Origin: Phalacrocorax aristotelis
Lineage: Eukaryota > Chordata > Aves > Suliformes > Phalacrocoracidae
Direction of reading: 5' to 3'
NCBI RefSeq assembly: GCF_949628215.1
Contig: NC_134311.1
Location: 21,142,582-21,206,581 of the forward strand
Length of the DNA: 64,000 nt
The stretch's first letter is position 1; each line of letters opens with the position of its first letter. The position numbers and the translations under genes were made by a program. The notes beneath the pieces were generated by a model, which ran no database searches, was not told the origin of the DNA, and saw nothing but the letters and a program-made list of their open reading frames with translations. Positions 62,298 to 64,000 of this stretch are shown in pieces.

Positions 62298-64000
62298 TAG
62301 AATCATAAAATGTCCTGAGCTGGAAGGAACCCACAAGGATCATTGAGTCCAACTCCTGTACCTGCAAAGGACAGCCCCAAATTCACACCATATCTCTGAG
62401 GACGTTGTCCAAGTGCTTCTTGAATAGCATCAGGCTTGCTGCTGTGACTACCTCCCTGGGGAGCTTGTTCCAGTGCTCCACCACCCTCTGGGGGAAGAAC
62501 CTTTTCCTAATATCCACCCTAATCCTCCCCTGGCACATCTTCCTGCCATTCCCTCAGGTCCTGTCACTGGTCACCAGAGACAAGAGATCAGCGCCTGCCC
62601 CTCCTCCTACCCTTGTGAGGAAGCTGCAGACTGCAATGAGGTCTGCTCTCAGTCTCCTCTTCTCCAGGCTGAACAACCCAAGTGACTTTAGCCGCTCTTT
62701 GTATATCTTCCCCTCTAAACCCTTCACCAACTTCATGTCCTTCCTCTGGACACTCTCTAGTAGCTTTATATCCTTAATCTACTGTGGTGTCCAAAACTGC
62801 CCACAGCACTCGAGGTGAGGCCAAACCAGCACAGAGCAGAGCAGGACAATCACCTCCCCGACTGGATGCAATGCAGGGCTTGATGCACCCCAGGGCACAG
62901 TTTGCCATCTTGGCTGCCATGGCACTGTTGGCTCATGGTCAACATGCTGTTGACCAGAACCCCCAGGTCCCTCTCTGTGGGGCTGCTCTCCAGCCTCTCG
63001 TTCCCGTCTGTATATACATCCAGGGTTGCTGTGCCTCAGGTGCATAATCTGGCACGTGCCCTTGTTAAACTTCATGGGTTAGCCTTCTAATTTGTCTAGC
63101 TCTCTCTGCAAGGCATCTCTGCAATTTTGTGTCATCAGCAAACTTAATTAGTATTCCTTTGAGTCCTGCATCCAAGTCATTTATGAAGATATTCAAGAAT
63201 ACTGGCCCCAAGATGGAGCCCTGCAGAACCCCGCTAGTGACTGGCCACCAGCCTGATGTAACCCCATTTACTATAACCCTTTCAGCCTGACCCACCAGCC
63301 AGTTGCTCACCCACTGCGTTATGCTTATATCCTGCTGTGCGCTGGATATTTTTGTCCAGGAGAATATTGAGAGAGATAGTATCGAAAGCTTTACTGAAAT
63401 CCAAAAAGATCACATCGACTGGCTTCCCTTGGCCAACTAGGTGGGTAATCTTGTAATAGAAAGAAATTAAGTTTGTCAGGCACAACTTTCCCCTCGTGAA
63501 CCAGTGCCGTCTGGGACCAGTGACTGTGCCATCTTTCAGGTGTTTTTCAGTAACTCCCAGAATAATCTTCTCCATAGTTTTACCAGGCACAGAAGTGAGA
63601 CTGACAGGCCTGTAGTTACCAGGGTCATCCCTGCCGCCCTTCTTGAAGATCGGGACAATGTTTGCCAGCTTCCAGTCAACTGGGACCTCTCCAGATTCCC
63701 AAGAGCATTGAAAAATCATTGAGAGAGGTCTCACTATGACATCAGCCAGCTCTTTAAGTACCCTCAGATGAATCCCATCAGGCCCCACCAACTTACAGGG
63801 ATCCAGCTGGAGCAGCAAGTTCTGCACAAGTTTGGGGTTGATTGGGAGTTTATAATTCCCAGTCATGGTTCTCTAGTCCAGGGCTCTGGGGGCCCCAGAG
63901 CCCATCATCGGTGTTGGAGACTGAGGCAAAGAAAGCATTAAATGTCCCTGCTTTGTCTATGTCCCTGTTTGTGAGGTGACCATTCTCATCAAGCAACAGG
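62298..64000 (-). mobile_element. CR1 retrotransposon, minus strand, runs off the window end
   Basis: A non-LTR retrotransposon read on the minus strand, with its 3' end at about 62298 (tail-like AGAATCATAAAATGTCC on the plus strand). It continues past 64000, so its true length is unknown. Broken frames give classic CR1 reverse transcriptase blocks: [78 protein letters not shown]. The 3' end (AGCTGGAAGGAACCCACAAGGATCATTGAGTCCAACTCC on the plus strand in pieces) differs from the other copies here, so it is a different CR1 subfamily. It lies in a MAN2A1 intron, in the same orientation as the gene. Confidence 0.93.
62554..63866 (-). pseudogene. CR1 ORF2 reverse transcriptase relic (catalytic FADD retained)
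   Basis: Coding relic inside the right-edge CR1. A 194-residue open stretch (63282-63866) covers the fingers and palm start through DFSKAFDT. A second (63065-63310) covers the GVLQGS and FADDTK blocks, with the FADD codons at about 63131-63142. Further pieces lie at 62779-63075 and 62554-62736 ([10 protein letters not shown]..). Frame breaks separate the pieces, so it cannot make a full protein. In life the protein would nick DNA and copy the element's RNA at the target site. It serves as the in-window reference for an undamaged catalytic motif. Confidence 0.85.

Larger units (their letters stand above)
42783..64000 (-). other. MAN2A1: MAN2A1 gene, 3' part (continues past window end)
   Basis: Four exons on the minus strand encode, in order, the C-terminal 197 or so residues of Golgi alpha-mannosidase II (glycosyl hydrolase family 38). 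This type II membrane enzyme removes two mannoses from GlcNAcMan5GlcNAc2, the committing step to complex N-glycans. The exons join in frame: the first starts inside a Gly codon (phase 1) and the three later junctions are phase 0. Blocks such as [35 protein letters not shown] and ESLTP-SLSLMHSPP match MAN2A1 as I remember it. The DNKITAN-FR and NHPVIPM stretches fit MAN2A1 better than its paralogue MAN2A2. Visible introns are about 12.6 kb, 5.1 kb and 0.9 kb. The catalytic domain and membrane anchor are encoded upstream of the window. In birds this gene is probably Z-linked, which is inference from its human 5q location. Confidence 0.95.

Noticed and set aside
1..64000. CRISPR arrays, tRNA or rRNA genes, or organellar inserts
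   Set aside because: No regular direct repeats with spacers, no cloverleaf-like sequence noticed, and no mitochondrial coding blocks.

Overview
The window looks like avian nuclear DNA. Two things show this: several CR1 non-LTR retrotransposons, some ending in the ATTCTATG-type tail typical of bird CR1, and the last four coding exons of a vertebrate gene read on the minus strand. The DNA is AT-rich. I see no bacterial or organellar features, no CRISPR array and no RNA gene.

Host gene. The right part (42,783 to beyond 64,000, minus strand) is the 3' part of MAN2A1, Golgi alpha-mannosidase II. I resolved four coding exons to the base: 61852-61985, 49061-49255, 43866-43976 and 42783-42935. All have GT donors and AG acceptors, and the frame runs through to a TGA stop. 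The catalytic part and N-terminal membrane anchor lie upstream, outside the window. The 3' UTR extends below 42,783; its end is uncertain.

Left part (1 to about 40,700). No host exon could be supported. This looks like an AT-rich gene-poor flank downstream of MAN2A1, with simple repeats and CR1 copies at 5066-5504 (-), 6090-8577 (+), 15128-15207 (+), 22317-23515 (-) and a nested pair at 33301-36440. In the nested pair, a 5'-truncated plus-strand CR1 (33434-36179) sits inside an older minus-strand CR1, whose two halves are 33301-33433 and 36184-36440, with a 4-base TCCA duplication at the junctions.

Introns of MAN2A1. The 12.6-kb intron between the first two exons holds a decayed reading frame with a retroviral gag-like, coiled-coil look (58979-59323) and an A/C-rich tract. 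The most upstream visible intron holds a minus-strand CR1 of a different subfamily (62298 to the window end), in the same orientation as the gene.

Most notable observation. The two CR1 copies at 22317-23515 and 33434-36179 share two apparently disabling changes in the reverse transcriptase reading frame: FAGD where the catalytic FADD is expected, and a one-base insertion. The CR1 at the right edge keeps FADD and the open frame. This suggests the pair descends from a defective source copied in trans. I found no convincing undescribed multi-gene system.
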